Below, piece by piece: positions 9,807-18,782 of a DNA stretch of 64,000 bases. The position numbers were made by a program, and so were the translations under genes. The DNA is from Streptomyces sp. CB09001 (lineage in GTDB: Bacteria > Actinomycetota > Actinomycetes > Streptomycetales > Streptomycetaceae). Positions within the stretch are counted from its first letter, which is position 1. The number at the start of each line of letters is the position of its first letter. The notes beneath the pieces are model-generated. The model was given only the letters and a program-made list of their open reading frames with translations, was not told the origin of the DNA and searched no databases. The stretch is taken from NCBI RefSeq assembly GCF_003369795.1, contig NZ_CP026730.1:1550001-1614000 (forward strand), in the 5' to 3' direction.

Positions 9807-11455
9807 CGGGTCTTCTTGATGGCTTCGCGCAGCACCTGGCGGTCGTCGAAGGGACGGACGACCCCGGCGATGTCCTGGCCCTGCTCGTGGCCCTTGCCCG
9901 CCACCAGCACCGTGTCGCCGGGCTCGGCCCGGGCGACGGCGGCGGCGATCGCGGCGGCCCGGTCCTCGAAGACCTGCACCTCGCCGCGCTCGTGCGCGGG
10001 CACGGACGCCGCGCCCTGGAGCATGGTGGCGAGGATCGCGAGGGGGTCCTCGGAGCGGGGGTTGTCGGAGGTCAGTACGGCGGTGTCGGCGAACCGGGCC
10101 ACGGCGGCGCCCATCGGCTCCCGCTTGGTGGTGTCCCGGTCGCCGCCGCAGCCGAGCACGGCGTGCAGCTTGCCCTCGGTGACCTTGCGCAGGGCCCGCA
10201 GGACGGACTCGACGGCGTCGGTCTTGTGGGCGTAGTCGACCACCGCGAAGTAGGGCTGGCCCTCGTCCACGCGCTCGAGGCGGCCCGGCACGCCCGGTAC
10301 GGCGGCGACGCCGTCGGCGGCGCTCTGCGGGTCGAGCCCGGCGGCGGCCAGGGCGACGATCGCGGCGAGGGTGTTCGCCACGTTGAACGGTCCGGCCAGC
10401 GGCGACTTGGCGGCGATCCGCTCGCCCTTCGGCCCGAGCACGGTGAACGTGGAGTCCAGCGGGCCGACCTCGACCTCGTCGGCACGCCAGTCGGCGTCCG
10501 GGTGGCCCTCGGCGGAGTAGGTGACGACCGGGACGGTGGCCTCGTTGGCGAGGCGCCGCCCGTACTCGTCGTCGACGTTGACCACGCCGAGCTTGCTGCG
10601 CTCGGGGGTGAAGAGCTGCGCCTTGGCCTGGAAGTAGTCCTCCATGCCGGAGTGGAACTCCATGTGCTCCGGGCTGAGGTTGGTGAAGACCGCGATGTCG
10701 AAGACGCAGGCGTCGACGCGGCCGAGTACCAGGGCGTGGCTGGAGACCTCCATGGCGACCGCCTCGGTGCCGCGCTCGCGCATCACCGCGAACAGCGCCT
10801 GGAGGTCGGTGGCCTCGGGCGTGGTCCGCTCGGACTTGATGCGCTCGTCGCCGATGCGCATCTCGACCGTGCCGATCAGCCCGGTGGACTTCGCCGTGCG
10901 CAGGCCGCCCTCGACGAGGTAGGCGGTGGTGGTCTTGCCGGAGGTACCGGTGATGCCGATCTGGAGGAGGTCGCGGCCGGGGTGGCCGTAGATCGTGGCC
11001 GCCAGCTCGCCCATCCGCGCGCGCGGGTCGTCGACGACCAGCGCCGGCAGCCCGGTGGCGGCGACGCGCTCCGCGCCGGCCGGGTCGGTCAGCACGGCGG
11101 CGGCGCCGAGGCCCGCGGCCTGGGTGACGAAGTCGGCGCCGTGGGCGCGGGCTCCGGGCAGGGCGGCGTACAGGTCTCCGGGGCGGACGGCGCGCGAGTC
11201 GTGGGTGATGCCCGTGACCTCGGCGGAGCCGTCCGGCGCGGTGGTACCCAGCTGATCGGCGAGTTCCGCGAGGGGTGTGGCGGAGATCCGCACCGGCCGG
11301 GGCGGTCCCGGGTATGTCACGGGGTGGCCCTTCTGGGTGGTTTGGGACTGATCAGGGTGTGGCACGGCGGTGAGCGTACCGGGAGTACCCGCCTGGGGGC
11401 GAAGCGAGGGGGAAGGGCTGTTCTGGTTCCCGGGGTCGGGGGTGATCGTCGTCAC
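9800..11455 (-). CDS. murE: UDP-MurNAc-L-Ala-D-Glu--diaminopimelate ligase MurE
   Basis: MurE adds the third stem-peptide residue; in streptomycetes this is LL-diaminopimelate. The 551-residue protein has the ATP loop GITGTSGKTTTAYLVE, the NLSPEHMEFH substrate region and the DNPRSEDP motif characteristic of diaminopimelate-adding rather than lysine-adding enzymes. A non-conserved, Pro/Ser/Gln-rich N-terminal tail of about 55 residues precedes the catalytic fold. GTG 11455 follows AGGA by about 8 nt; a later start near residue 46 cannot be excluded. Confidence 0.95.
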   Translation of the reverse strand: MTTITPDPGNQNSPSPSLRPQAGTPGTLTAVPHPDQSQTTQKGHPVTYPGPPRPVRISATPLAELADQLGTTAPDGSAEVTGITHDSRAVRPGDLYAALPGARAHGADFVTQAAGLGAAAVLTDPAGAERVAATGLPALVVDDPRARMGELAATIYGHPGRDLLQIGITGTSGKTTTAYLVEGGLRTAKSTGLIGTVEMRIGDERIKSERTTPEATDLQALFAVMRERGTEAVAMEVSSHALVLGRVDACVFDIAVFTNLSPEHMEFHSGMEDYFQAKAQLFTPERSKLGVVNVDDEYGRRLANEATVPVVTYSAEGHPDADWRADEVEVGPLDSTFTVLGPKGERIAAKSPLAGPFNVANTLAAIVALAAAGLDPQSAADGVAAVPGVPGRLERVDEGQPYFAVVDYAHKTDAVESVLRALRKVTEGKLHAVLGCGGDRDTTKREPMGAAVARFADTAVLTSDNPRSEDPLAILATMLQGAASVPAHERGEVQVFEDRAAAIAAAVARAEPGDTVLVAGKGHEQGQDIAGVVRPFDDRQVLREAIKKTRG

Positions 11456-11537
11456 GGGTGGTTCCTGGTGGCTCGGTACTGAATCGGCGCTGGCTCGGTA
11501 CGGCTCGGTGCGAGGGGCGGTACGGCTCGGGGTTTGC

Positions 11538-13502
11538 TCAGGGTTTGAAGGTGACCGGGAGCCTCGCGGGGGCGGCCCCGGTCGGCGGGACCTGAAGGGT
11601 CTTCAGGGCGAACTCCATGACCTGCTTGTAGATGGGGCCGCAGATCTGGCCGCCGAAGTAGCTGCCCTCGGTGGCGTTCTGGATGGCGCAGTAGACGGTG
11701 ACGCGGGGCTTGTCGGCAGGGGCGAACCCGGCGAACGACGAGGTGTAGCCGTGGTACTTGCCGGTGGCCGGATCCACCCGGTTGGCCGTGCCCGTCTTGC
11801 CCGCCACCCGGTAGCCGGGGATCCGGGCCTTGGTGCCGGTGCCCTCCTCGTCGTCGACGACGGACTCCAGCATCTGCGAGAGGGTCTTCGCGGTCTTCTC
11901 GCTGGTCACGCGGGTTTTCTTGGGTTCAGGGGCCGGAGTGAAACGTCCGTCGGCGCCCTTCGTGCCGCGGACCAGGGTGGGTTCGATGCGGACGCCGCCG
12001 TTGGCGACGGTCGAGTAGATGGAGGCCGCCTGGAGCGCGTTCACGGAGACGCCCTGGCCGAAAGGGATCGTGTACTGCTGCGAGGTCGACCACTGGCCGG
12101 GCGGCGCGAGGATGCCCTTGGTCTCGCCGGGGAAGCCGAGCCCGCTGTACTCGCCGAGGCCGAACTTGCGCAGGTAGGAGTGGAGCACCTGGTTGGCCTC
12201 GGCCTGGGTCTTGCCCAGCTCACCGGTGGCCATGATCGTGCCGATGTTGCTGGACTTGGCGAGCACGCCGTTGAGCGTGAGGTACCAGGTCGGGTGGTCG
12301 ATGTCGTCCTTGAAGAGCCGGTCGCCGCGCTTGAGCCGGTTGGGGACGGTGATGTGGGTGCCCGGCGTGGCGACGTTCTCCTCCAGCACGGCCGCCATCG
12401 ACAGCACCTTGGCGGTGGAGCCCGGTTCGAAGGCGTCCTGGAGCGCGGCGTTGCCCAGCGCCGCCGGGTCGGCGTGGGCGAGGTCGCCCGGGTCGAAGCC
12501 GGGCGAGTTGGCCATGGCGAGGATCTCGCCGGTGGTGGTGTCCTGGACGATGACGTAGCCGCCGTCCGCCTTGGACTTCTCCACCTGCTCGCTGATCGCG
12601 TGCTGCGCGGCCCACTGGATGTCGCGGTCGATGGTCAGCTCGACGTCGCTGCCCGGCACGGCGGGCGTCTCGGTGGAACCGGCGGTGGGCACCTGGCGCC
12701 CGCCGGACTGCGCGTAGCGGATCTTGCCGTCCTCGCCGGCCAGCGTCTTGTCGAGCTTCCGCTCCAGGCCCCCGCCGCCCTTGCCGTCGGCGCCGACCCA
12801 GCCGAGGATGCCGGCGGCGAGGTCGCCGCCCGGGTACACCCGCTTGCTGCTGGGGTCGGCGAAGACGCCCGCGAGCACGTTGACCGTGGACCTGTCGGTC
12901 TCCGCCTTCGTGGTGAGCGCGGTCTTCAGGTCCTTGATCTGGTTCCAGACCTGGGGGGTCTGCCGGCGCGCGAGGCGGACGTAGCGCAGTTCCTTGTTCT
13001 TCGGGCGGAGCACCTTGGCCAGCTGCTCCTGGTCCTGGCCGAGGATCGGCGCGAGGAGCGCCGCCGCCTGCTCGGGTCCGTCGCCGACCTTCAGCCGCTC
13101 ACGGGTGAACATCGTGGGGTCGGCGGTGATGTCGTAGGAGTCCACGGTGCTCGCGAGGGCGACGCCGTTGCGGTCGGTGATGCCGCCGCGTTCGGCGGGC
13201 AGGGTGTGCACGACGTAGCGGTTCTGCTCGGCCTTCGCCGAGTAGGTGCCGGCGTCGACGGCCTGCACCTGGAGGAGCCGTACGACGAACGCGGCCAGCA
13301 CCAGGGTCAGCGCGAGGCCGATCATGCGCAGCCGGGGGCGCGGGCTGCCCAGCCGGAAGGCGCGGGGCGCCGGCCGGGGCGGTCCCGGCCTGCGGGCCGG
13401 CCGGGCGCCTGGCCCCGGGCGGCGCCCGCCGCCGGGGCGGACGGGCCTCGCGGGTCCGGGCACCCGGCGGCGCGGCGGTTCCCTGTCGGACACTTCCGTC
13501 AC
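11538..13502 (-). CDS. ftsI: Septal peptidoglycan transpeptidase FtsI (PBP3)
   Basis: FtsI is the class B penicillin-binding protein that crosslinks septal peptidoglycan and works with FtsW. The 654-residue protein has a roughly 55-residue Pro/Arg-rich cytoplasmic tail, one membrane helix (about 60-80), a dimerisation domain, then the three active-site motifs: Ser362-TAK, SSN at 417-419 and Lys569-TGTA. Start GTG 13502 overlaps the ftsL stop (GTGA). An 82-bp gap with GGCTCGGTAC-like repeats separates it from murE. Confidence 0.97.
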   Translation of the reverse strand: MTEVSDREPPRRRVPGPARPVRPGGGRRPGPGARPARRPGPPRPAPRAFRLGSPRPRLRMIGLALTLVLAAFVVRLLQVQAVDAGTYSAKAEQNRYVVHTLPAERGGITDRNGVALASTVDSYDITADPTMFTRERLKVGDGPEQAAALLAPILGQDQEQLAKVLRPKNKELRYVRLARRQTPQVWNQIKDLKTALTTKAETDRSTVNVLAGVFADPSSKRVYPGGDLAAGILGWVGADGKGGGGLERKLDKTLAGEDGKIRYAQSGGRQVPTAGSTETPAVPGSDVELTIDRDIQWAAQHAISEQVEKSKADGGYVIVQDTTTGEILAMANSPGFDPGDLAHADPAALGNAALQDAFEPGSTAKVLSMAAVLEENVATPGTHITVPNRLKRGDRLFKDDIDHPTWYLTLNGVLAKSSNIGTIMATGELGKTQAEANQVLHSYLRKFGLGEYSGLGFPGETKGILAPPGQWSTSQQYTIPFGQGVSVNALQAASIYSTVANGGVRIEPTLVRGTKGADGRFTPAPEPKKTRVTSEKTAKTLSQMLESVVDDEEGTGTKARIPGYRVAGKTGTANRVDPATGKYHGYTSSFAGFAPADKPRVTVYCAIQNATEGSYFGGQICGPIYKQVMEFALKTLQVPPTGAAPARLPVTFKP

Positions 13503-14062
13503 CTGCCGGGAGTCGGGGTCGGGGTGGGCGTCGCCGCGGTGGTGGGGGTGGCGGCTGCGCCGGGTGTGGCCGCGGTGGTGGGCGTGGGGGCCGGGCCGGA
13601 GGGCTCGGTGTAGGGGGACGGCGTGACCGTGGACGCGCCGGCGGACGTCGAGGCCAGCGCCTCGGGAGCGAGGACGAGCGGGGTGGCCGCGGCGGGGGCG
13701 GGGCTGGGCGAGCCCTTGACCGTGCCGTCGGGGTCGAGGAAGGCGGGGTCGCCGCCGGGCACCATGCCCAGTTCGCGGGCGCGGCGCTGGAGGGCCTGGG
13801 GGGCGGAGTAGGAGTCGACGTCCCGCTGGAGCGCCTGTTCCTCGTCGGTGAGCTCCTTGGTCCGCTGCTTGAGGTCGTCCAGCTGGAAGGAGCCCTCGCT
13901 CAGGGCGGAGTTCAGCACGAGGAGCCCGATGAGGCCGCCGCCGAGGAGGGCGACGACCAGGAGGACGAACGGCGCCCGGGCCGCCTGGCCGCGGGGGCCG
14001 CCGATGGGCAGGAGCCGGGCCAGCCGGGCCGCCCTGCCCTTCAGTTCGGGTTTCCTGCTCAC
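13499..14062 (-). CDS. ftsL: Cell division protein FtsL-like septum formation initiator
   Basis: This small bitopic protein sits where ftsL always lies, between rsmH and ftsI. The GTG at 14062, preceded by GGAGG at 4 nt, gives 187 residues: a basic N-terminus, one membrane helix (FVLLVVALLGGGLIGLLVLNS), a short coiled coil (LKQRTKELTDEEQALQRDV) and an unusually long Pro/Ala/Thr-rich extracellular tail with repeated TAATP units. FtsL bridges FtsQ/DivIC to the FtsWI synthase. Sequence conservation is weak in this family, so position and topology carry the call. Confidence 0.9.
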   Translation of the reverse strand: MSRKPELKGRAARLARLLPIGGPRGQAARAPFVLLVVALLGGGLIGLLVLNSALSEGSFQLDDLKQRTKELTDEEQALQRDVDSYSAPQALQRRARELGMVPGGDPAFLDPDGTVKGSPSPAPAAATPLVLAPEALASTSAGASTVTPSPYTEPSGPAPTPTTAATPGAAATPTTAATPTPTPTPGR

Positions 14063-14120
14063 ACGCCCTCCCCTAGGGGGTGTCGTCCGCGCCGGTGCCC
14101 GGCCTGCCTCGCTCGTTCCG

Positions 14121-14153
14121 CCCGAGGGACTCCCTTCACCCGAGGGACTCCCT
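14121..14153. repeat. Tandem 15-bp perfect repeat across the rsmH stop codon
   Basis: CCCGAGGGACTCCCT occurs at 14121-14135 and 14139-14153, exactly 18 bp apart. The right-hand copy encodes the last five residues of RsmH (RESLG) and the left-hand copy lies just after its stop, so the end of the gene has been duplicated in tandem. Confidence 0.85.
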
Positions 14154-15092
14154 GATGCGCTCGGCGCCGCGCAGCCGTGCCGGTGCCGCCCGCCGGTTCT
14201 CGGCGATCTCCTCCTCGGTGGGGAGTTCGGCACCGCGGGTGAGCACCTTGAGCCGCGGTGCGTACTGTTCGGGGACGACGGGCAGACCGGGCGGCGCGGT
14301 GTTGGCGGCACCGGCCGCGAACACCTGTTTGACCAGCCGGTCCTCCAGCGAGTGGTAGGACAGCACGGCGATCCGCCCGCCGACCGCGAGGGACTCGACG
14401 GCGGCCGGGATCGCCCGCTCCAGGACGGACAGCTCGCCGTTGACCTCGATGCGCAGGGCCTGGAAGGTGCGCTTGGCCGGGTTGCCGCCGGTGCGCTTGG
14501 CGGCCTGCGGCAGTGCGGCGCGGATCAGCTCCACCAGGCGGGCGCTGTTGGTGAACGGCTCCTTCTCGCGCTCGCGCACGACGGCGGACACGATCCGCTT
14601 GGCCTGCTTCTCCTCGCCGTACGCCCGCAGGATGCGGACGAGTTCGCCGGGCGGGTAGGTGTTGAGGACCTCGGCGGCGCTCATGCCGGTGCTCTGGTCC
14701 ATCCGCATGTCGAGGGGGGCGTCCTGGGCGTAGGCGAAGCCGCGGTCGGCCTCGTCGAGCTGCATGGAGGAGACGCCGAGGTCGAACAGCACGCCCTGGA
14801 CGCGGGGGACGCCGAGCCGGTCGAGCACGTCGGGCAGTTCGTCGTAGACGGCGTGCACGAGGGTGGCGCGTCCGCCGTACGGGGCGAGCCGCTCGCCGGA
14901 CAGGCGCAGGGCCTCCTTGTCGCGGTCGAGGGCGACGAGCCGGGCCCCGGGGAAGCGTTCGAGGAGCGCCTCGCTGTGCCCGCCGAGTCCCAGCGTGCAG
15001 TCGACGACCACGGCTCCCGGCTCCTGGAGGGCGGGTGCCAGCAGGTCCAGACACCGCTGGAGCATCACCGGGACGTGTCGACTCTGGCTCAA
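14136..15092 (-). CDS. rsmH: 16S rRNA (cytosine(1402)-N4)-methyltransferase RsmH (MraW)
   Basis: RsmH methylates N4 of C1402 in the ribosomal decoding centre and is the first gene of this dcw cluster. The 318-residue protein opens with the conserved [13 protein letters not shown] and the SAM motif [15 protein letters not shown], and contains [17 protein letters not shown] and the late [14 protein letters not shown] motif. The start is an unusual TTG at 15092 without a convincing ribosome site; it is needed to include the conserved RHVPVM. No mraZ-like frame lies upstream. Confidence 0.96.
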   Translation of the reverse strand: MSQSRHVPVMLQRCLDLLAPALQEPGAVVVDCTLGLGGHSEALLERFPGARLVALDRDKEALRLSGERLAPYGGRATLVHAVYDELPDVLDRLGVPRVQGVLFDLGVSSMQLDEADRGFAYAQDAPLDMRMDQSTGMSAAEVLNTYPPGELVRILRAYGEEKQAKRIVSAVVREREKEPFTNSARLVELIRAALPQAAKRTGGNPAKRTFQALRIEVNGELSVLERAIPAAVESLAVGGRIAVLSYHSLEDRLVKQVFAAGAANTAPPGLPVVPEQYAPRLKVLTRGAELPTEEEIAENRRAAPARLRGAERIRESLG

Positions 15093-15317
15093 GTGGGGCG
15101 GCCTCTCAGGTCCGGCGCGGCGTCACGCACTGCCGGGTCCCCTCCCGCTCGCATCTGAAGGGGAGGCCTGCCGGCGCCAAAAGCGTCGGCCGGCCGGGAG
15201 CGGGAGGAGGCCGAGCCGTACGTACGCGCCGCGCACGTGGGGAGATCTGGCGGGACGTCGCCCAGGTCTCCGGGGATTTCAGTCCAGCAGGGAGGACCTC
15301 GCCTCCCGCTTCGCGTC

Positions 15318-15345
15318 ACTTTAGTCCACCGTGTCGCCCGGTCAA
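15318..15345 (-). promoter_or_regulatory. Candidate vegetative promoter of the dcw cluster
   Basis: Read on the minus strand, TTGACC (15340-15345) and TAAAGT (15318-15323) are separated by 16 nt. This is a good match to the principal (HrdB-type) sigma-factor consensus and is the best such pair upstream of rsmH. Transcription would begin near 15311, leaving a leader of about 220 nt before the rsmH TTG. Confidence 0.65.
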
Positions 15346-15430
15346 TCAACCGGCCTGCGCGTCGCGGACACCGGTGTCAGCAAACCGGCATCGCACGGCT
15401 TTTCACTCGTACGGCCGCAATCCCGCCACC

Positions 15431-15448
15431 TTGTGGGTTGGCTCACAA
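15431..15448. promoter_or_regulatory. TTGTG-N8-CACAA palindrome, possible Rex-like operator
   Basis: The outer arms TTGTG (15431-15435) and CACAA (15444-15448) have the spacing of the Streptomyces Rex operator, which senses NADH/NAD+. The inner bases (GGTTGGCT) do not follow the Rex pattern, so this is only a candidate. It lies about 70 bp upstream of the carbonic anhydrase start. Confidence 0.3.
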
Positions 15449-15520
15449 CAAGCCTCGATGACGTTCTTTGTCCCGCTTCACAGCGGGCCACGGGCCGGGA
15501 CGGCCAGTAACGTCATGGAT

Positions 15521-16069
15521 ATGACGACTTCTGCATCGGTACCCGCCGCCTCCGAATCCGCCATAGCGGCCGACCACACCGTCACCGACCGGCTCGTCGA
15601 GGCGAACGAACGCTACGCCGCGGCGTTCGCCGACCCCGGCATGGACGCCCGCCCCGTACAGCGTGTCGCCGTGGTGGCCTGCATGGACGCACGCCTGGAC
15701 CTGCACGCGGCGCTCGGCCTGAAGCTCGGCGACTGCCACACGATCCGCAACGCGGGCGGTGTCGTCACCGACGACGTGATCCGGTCCCTGACCATCAGCC
15801 AGCGGGCGCTCGGCACCCGCAGCGTGGCCCTCATCCACCACACGGGCTGCGGCATGGAGACCATCACCGAGGAGTTCCGGCACGACCTGGAGCTGGAGGT
15901 GGGCCAGCGTCCCGCGTGGGCGGTGGAGGCCTTCCGGGACGCCGACCAGGACGTGCGGCAGTCGATCGAGCGGGTGCGCACCTCGCCGTTCCTGCTGCAC
16001 ACCGAGGACGTGCGCGGTTTCGTCTTCGACGTGAAGACGGGCCTGCTGCGTGAGGTCGACCCCGCCTGA
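15521..16069 (+). CDS. Beta-class carbonic anhydrase (Rv1284-like)
   Basis: The enzyme interconverts CO2 and bicarbonate. The 182-residue protein carries the beta-class zinc site: Cys54-x-Asp56-x-Arg58 in ACMDARLD, and His107-x2-Cys110 in HHTGCG. The spacing and surrounding sequence (CHTIRNAGGVVTDDVIRSL, VRGFVFDVKTGLL) closely resemble Mycobacterium tuberculosis Rv1284 as I recall it. An in-frame ATG at 15515 would add two residues; I prefer 15521 because a TAACGT box at 15508-15513 would put transcription start there (a leaderless mRNA). It is transcribed away from rsmH. Confidence 0.92.
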   Translation: MTTSASVPAASESAIAADHTVTDRLVEANERYAAAFADPGMDARPVQRVAVVACMDARLDLHAALGLKLGDCHTIRNAGGVVTDDVIRSLTISQRALGTRSVALIHHTGCGMETITEEFRHDLELEVGQRPAWAVEAFRDADQDVRQSIERVRTSPFLLHTEDVRGFVFDVKTGLLREVDPA

Positions 16070-16284
16070 CCGGGTCCGTGGCCCATCCCGACGATCCAGC
16101 CGCGCAAGCTCCGCAAAGGCCGTAAGGGCCGACATATCGCGGCCAGTTGTCCACAGGCGAGTGACACGAATCGGTAACGGCGGCAAGAATGCGGGAAGTG
16201 GTGTCGCGCGGAACTTTTTCCGGGCGGTGTCCGTGATTCGGGGTGGGCCGGTCCGCGGTGCGGGGCCGGCCGGCAAGTTGGGGT

Positions 16285-16312
16285 ACCCCCACTTCCCAGG
16301 GAGTGTGGGGAA
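16285..16312. repeat. Hairpin immediately upstream of the moxR ribosome site
   Basis: CCCCAC (16287-16292) pairs with GTGGGG (16305-16310), with TTCCC/GGGA extending the stem inside. It ends 7 bp before the GGAGG that serves the moxR-like gene, so it would sit in the mRNA leader and could affect termination or ribosome access. A related GGGGGTGCCCCC motif occurs within pfkA near 43780. Confidence 0.5.
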
Positions 16313-16329
16313 AGGCCGAGGAGGGCCGG

Positions 16330-17403
16330 GTGACGACCTATGACGATCAGGCGAGCCGTGGAGGCACCGCCGCGCGAGCGTACGGGAGCGTGGGGGAAGA
16401 TCTGACCGCTGTGGTCGAGCGGGTCCGTGACTCGGTCGAGGACGTGATCGAGGGTAAGCCCGAGGTCGTACGGCTCTCGCTGACCGTGCTGCTGGCCGAG
16501 GGACACCTGCTGATCGAGGATGTGCCGGGGGTCGGCAAGACCATGCTGGCCAAGGCGCTGGCGCGGTCCATCGACTGTTCCGTGCGCCGGATCCAGTTCA
16601 CTCCGGACCTGCTGCCCTCGGACATCACCGGGGTGTCGATCTGGGACCAGCAGCGGCGGGACTTCGAGTTCAAGCCGGGCGCGATCTTCGCGCAGGTGGT
16701 GATCGGCGACGAGATCAACCGCGCGTCGCCGAAGACCCAGTCGGCGCTGCTGGAGTCGATGGAGGAGCGTCAGGTCACCATCGACGGCCAGACCTACGAG
16801 CTGCCCAGTCCCTTCATGGTGGTGGCGACGCAGAACCCGGTCGAGATGGAGGGCACCTACCCGCTTCCGGAGGCCCAGCGGGACCGCTTCATGGCCCGGG
16901 TCTCCATCGGCTATCCGAGCCCGGAGGCCGAGTTGCAGATGCTCGACGTGCACGGCGGGGCCAGCCCGCTGGACGACCTCCAGCCGGTGGCGCACGCGCA
17001 CGACATCCTGAAGCTGATCGAGGCGGTCCGCGGCGTCCACGTGGCCGATCCGGTCCGGCGGTACGCGGTGGACCTGGTCGCCGCCACCCGCACCCACCCG
17101 GACCTCAGACTCGGCGCCTCGCCGCGGGCCACGCTGCATCTGCTGCGCGCGGCGAAGGCGTCCGCCGCCCTGAGCGGACGGGACTACGCACTGCCGGACG
17201 ACGTGCAGGCCCTCGCGGTCGCCGTCCTGGCCCACCGGCTGCTGCCGACCGCGCAGGCCCAGCTCAACCGCCGCACCGCCGAGCAGGTCGTCCAGGAGAT
17301 CCTGCAGCGCACCGCGGTGCCCGCGGAGCCCCAGCAGCAGACGGGCTTCGGCGTGGGCCGCGGCACGTCGGCGTACGGTCAGCAGCCGCCGCGGAGGCTG
17401 TGA
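16330..17403 (+). CDS. MoxR-family AAA+ ATPase
   Basis: MoxR ATPases are chaperone-like AAA+ proteins that act with DUF58/VWA partners to mature or insert other proteins. The GTG at 16330, 5 nt after GAGGAGGG, gives 357 residues with Walker A VPGVGKTMLAKALA, Walker B VVIGDEINRASPKTQSALLESMEE, sensor region VVATQNPVEMEGTYPLPEAQRDRF and a C-terminal lid domain. It is the first gene of a tightly coupled trio with a DUF58 protein and a transglutaminase-like membrane protein. Confidence 0.93.
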   Translation: MTTYDDQASRGGTAARAYGSVGEDLTAVVERVRDSVEDVIEGKPEVVRLSLTVLLAEGHLLIEDVPGVGKTMLAKALARSIDCSVRRIQFTPDLLPSDITGVSIWDQQRRDFEFKPGAIFAQVVIGDEINRASPKTQSALLESMEERQVTIDGQTYELPSPFMVVATQNPVEMEGTYPLPEAQRDRFMARVSIGYPSPEAELQMLDVHGGASPLDDLQPVAHAHDILKLIEAVRGVHVADPVRRYAVDLVAATRTHPDLRLGASPRATLHLLRAAKASAALSGRDYALPDDVQALAVAVLAHRLLPTAQAQLNRRTAEQVVQEILQRTAVPAEPQQQTGFGVGRGTSAYGQQPPRRL

Positions 17404-18782
17404 TGGACACCGGGGGGACGGACCGGTCCGGGACCGACCGGGGCGAGGGCGACCGGGGCGAGGGCGGCGGCATCCGGACCGCCCTTTCCGGTCTGACCAC
17501 CCGCGGGCGCTCCTTCCTGGCCGCCGGCATCGCGGCCGCGGTCTGCGCGTACGTCCTGGGCCAGAGCGATCTGCTGCGCGTCGGGCTGCTCCTGGGTGCC
17601 CTCCCCCTGGTGTGCGCGGCCGTGCTCCACCGCACCCGCTACCGGGTCGCGGGCAGTCGCCGGCTCTCCCCCGGGCGGGTACCCGCGGGCAGCGAGGCCA
17701 GGGTGCATCTGCGCGTCGACAACGTCTCCCGGCTGCCCACCGGTCTGCTGATGCTCCAGGACCGGGTGCCCTACGTACTCGGTCCGCGCCCCCGCTTCGT
17801 GCTCGACCGGGTGGAGCCGGGCGGTCGCCGCGAGGTGTCCTACCGGGTCCGCTCCGACCTGCGCGGCCGCTTCCCGCTGGGCCCGCTGCAGCTGCGCCTG
17901 ACCGACCCGTTCGGCCTGTGCGAGCTGACCCGCTCCTTCTCGACGTACGACACCCTGACGGTGATCCCGCGGGTGGAGGCGCTGCCGCCGGTACGGCTGA
18001 GCGGTGAGGCGAAGGGGTACGGCGAGGGACGGCAGCGCTCGCTCGCCCTGGCCGGTGACGACGACGTGATCCCGCGCGGGTACCGCTACGGCGACGACCT
18101 GCGCCGCGTGCACTGGCGCTCCACCGCGCGCTACGGCGAGCTGATGGTGCGCCGCGAGGAGCAGCCGCAGCGGGCGCGCTGCACGGTGCTGCTCGACACC
18201 CGGGTGGTGGCCTTCGAGGGCGCGGGCCCCGACTCGGCCTTCGAGTGGGCGGTGTCGGGCGCGGCGTCCGTGCTGGTGCACATGCTGGAGCGGGGTTTCT
18301 CCGTCCGGCTGCTCACCGGCAACGGCGACGCGGTGCCGGGCGAGGGCGCCGACGGCTTCGCGGGCGCGAGCCAGGGGACGGCCGACGCGGCGGGACTGAT
18401 GATGGACACCCTCGCCGTGATCGACCACTCCGACGACACGGGTCTGTCGCGGGCGTACGACATGCTGCGCGGCGGGAACGAGGGGCTGCTGGTGGCGTTC
18501 TTCGGCGACCTGGACGAGGAGCAGGCCACGGCGGTGGCGAAGATGCGGCAGCGGGGCGGCGGCGCCGTCGCCTTCGTCCTGGACAGCGAGACGTGGGCCC
18601 GGGAACCGGCCGACGTGCCCGGCCCGCCGGCCGGGAGCGACGAACGGCTGCGGATGCTCCGCGAGGCGGGCTGGACCGCCGTGGCGGTCCCCCGGGGTGC
18701 CACCGTGGAGGAAGTGTGGCGCCTGGCCGACCGCGAACGCACCACCTTCGCGGCGCCGGCCGGCGGAGAGGGGGCGCGATGA
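17403..18782 (+). CDS. DUF58 domain membrane protein
   Basis: DUF58 proteins are the usual partners of MoxR ATPases. The 459-residue product has an acidic/glycine-rich N-terminus, two membrane helices (about residues 37-75), a beta-rich domain, and the DUF58 signature region DPFGLCELTRSF with YRYGDDLRRVHWRSTARYGELMVR; a VWA-like C-terminal half follows. The ATG at 17403 overlaps the moxR stop (TGATG) with GGAGG 5 nt upstream; a GTG at 17400 is less well spaced. Function is inferred from the conserved gene trio. Confidence 0.9.
   Translation: MDTGGTDRSGTDRGEGDRGEGGGIRTALSGLTTRGRSFLAAGIAAAVCAYVLGQSDLLRVGLLLGALPLVCAAVLHRTRYRVAGSRRLSPGRVPAGSEARVHLRVDNVSRLPTGLLMLQDRVPYVLGPRPRFVLDRVEPGGRREVSYRVRSDLRGRFPLGPLQLRLTDPFGLCELTRSFSTYDTLTVIPRVEALPPVRLSGEAKGYGEGRQRSLALAGDDDVIPRGYRYGDDLRRVHWRSTARYGELMVRREEQPQRARCTVLLDTRVVAFEGAGPDSAFEWAVSGAASVLVHMLERGFSVRLLTGNGDAVPGEGADGFAGASQGTADAAGLMMDTLAVIDHSDDTGLSRAYDMLRGGNEGLLVAFFGDLDEEQATAVAKMRQRGGGAVAFVLDSETWAREPADVPGPPAGSDERLRMLREAGWTAVAVPRGATVEEVWRLADRERTTFAAPAGGEGAR

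Larger units (their letters stand above)
15093..15520. other. Divergent intergenic region between rsmH and the carbonic anhydrase gene
   Basis: About 430 bp without a credible gene. The left part is a roughly 220-nt GC-rich untranslated leader for rsmH, downstream of the promoter at 15318-15345. The right part controls the carbonic anhydrase and includes a TTGTG-N8-CACAA element at 15431-15448. No RNA family is recognisable. Confidence 0.6.

Noticed and set aside
11370..13613. 747-codon plus-strand frame opposite ftsI
   Set aside because: Composition typical of reverse-strand shadows in high-GC DNA; ftsI on the other strand has all three PBP motifs.
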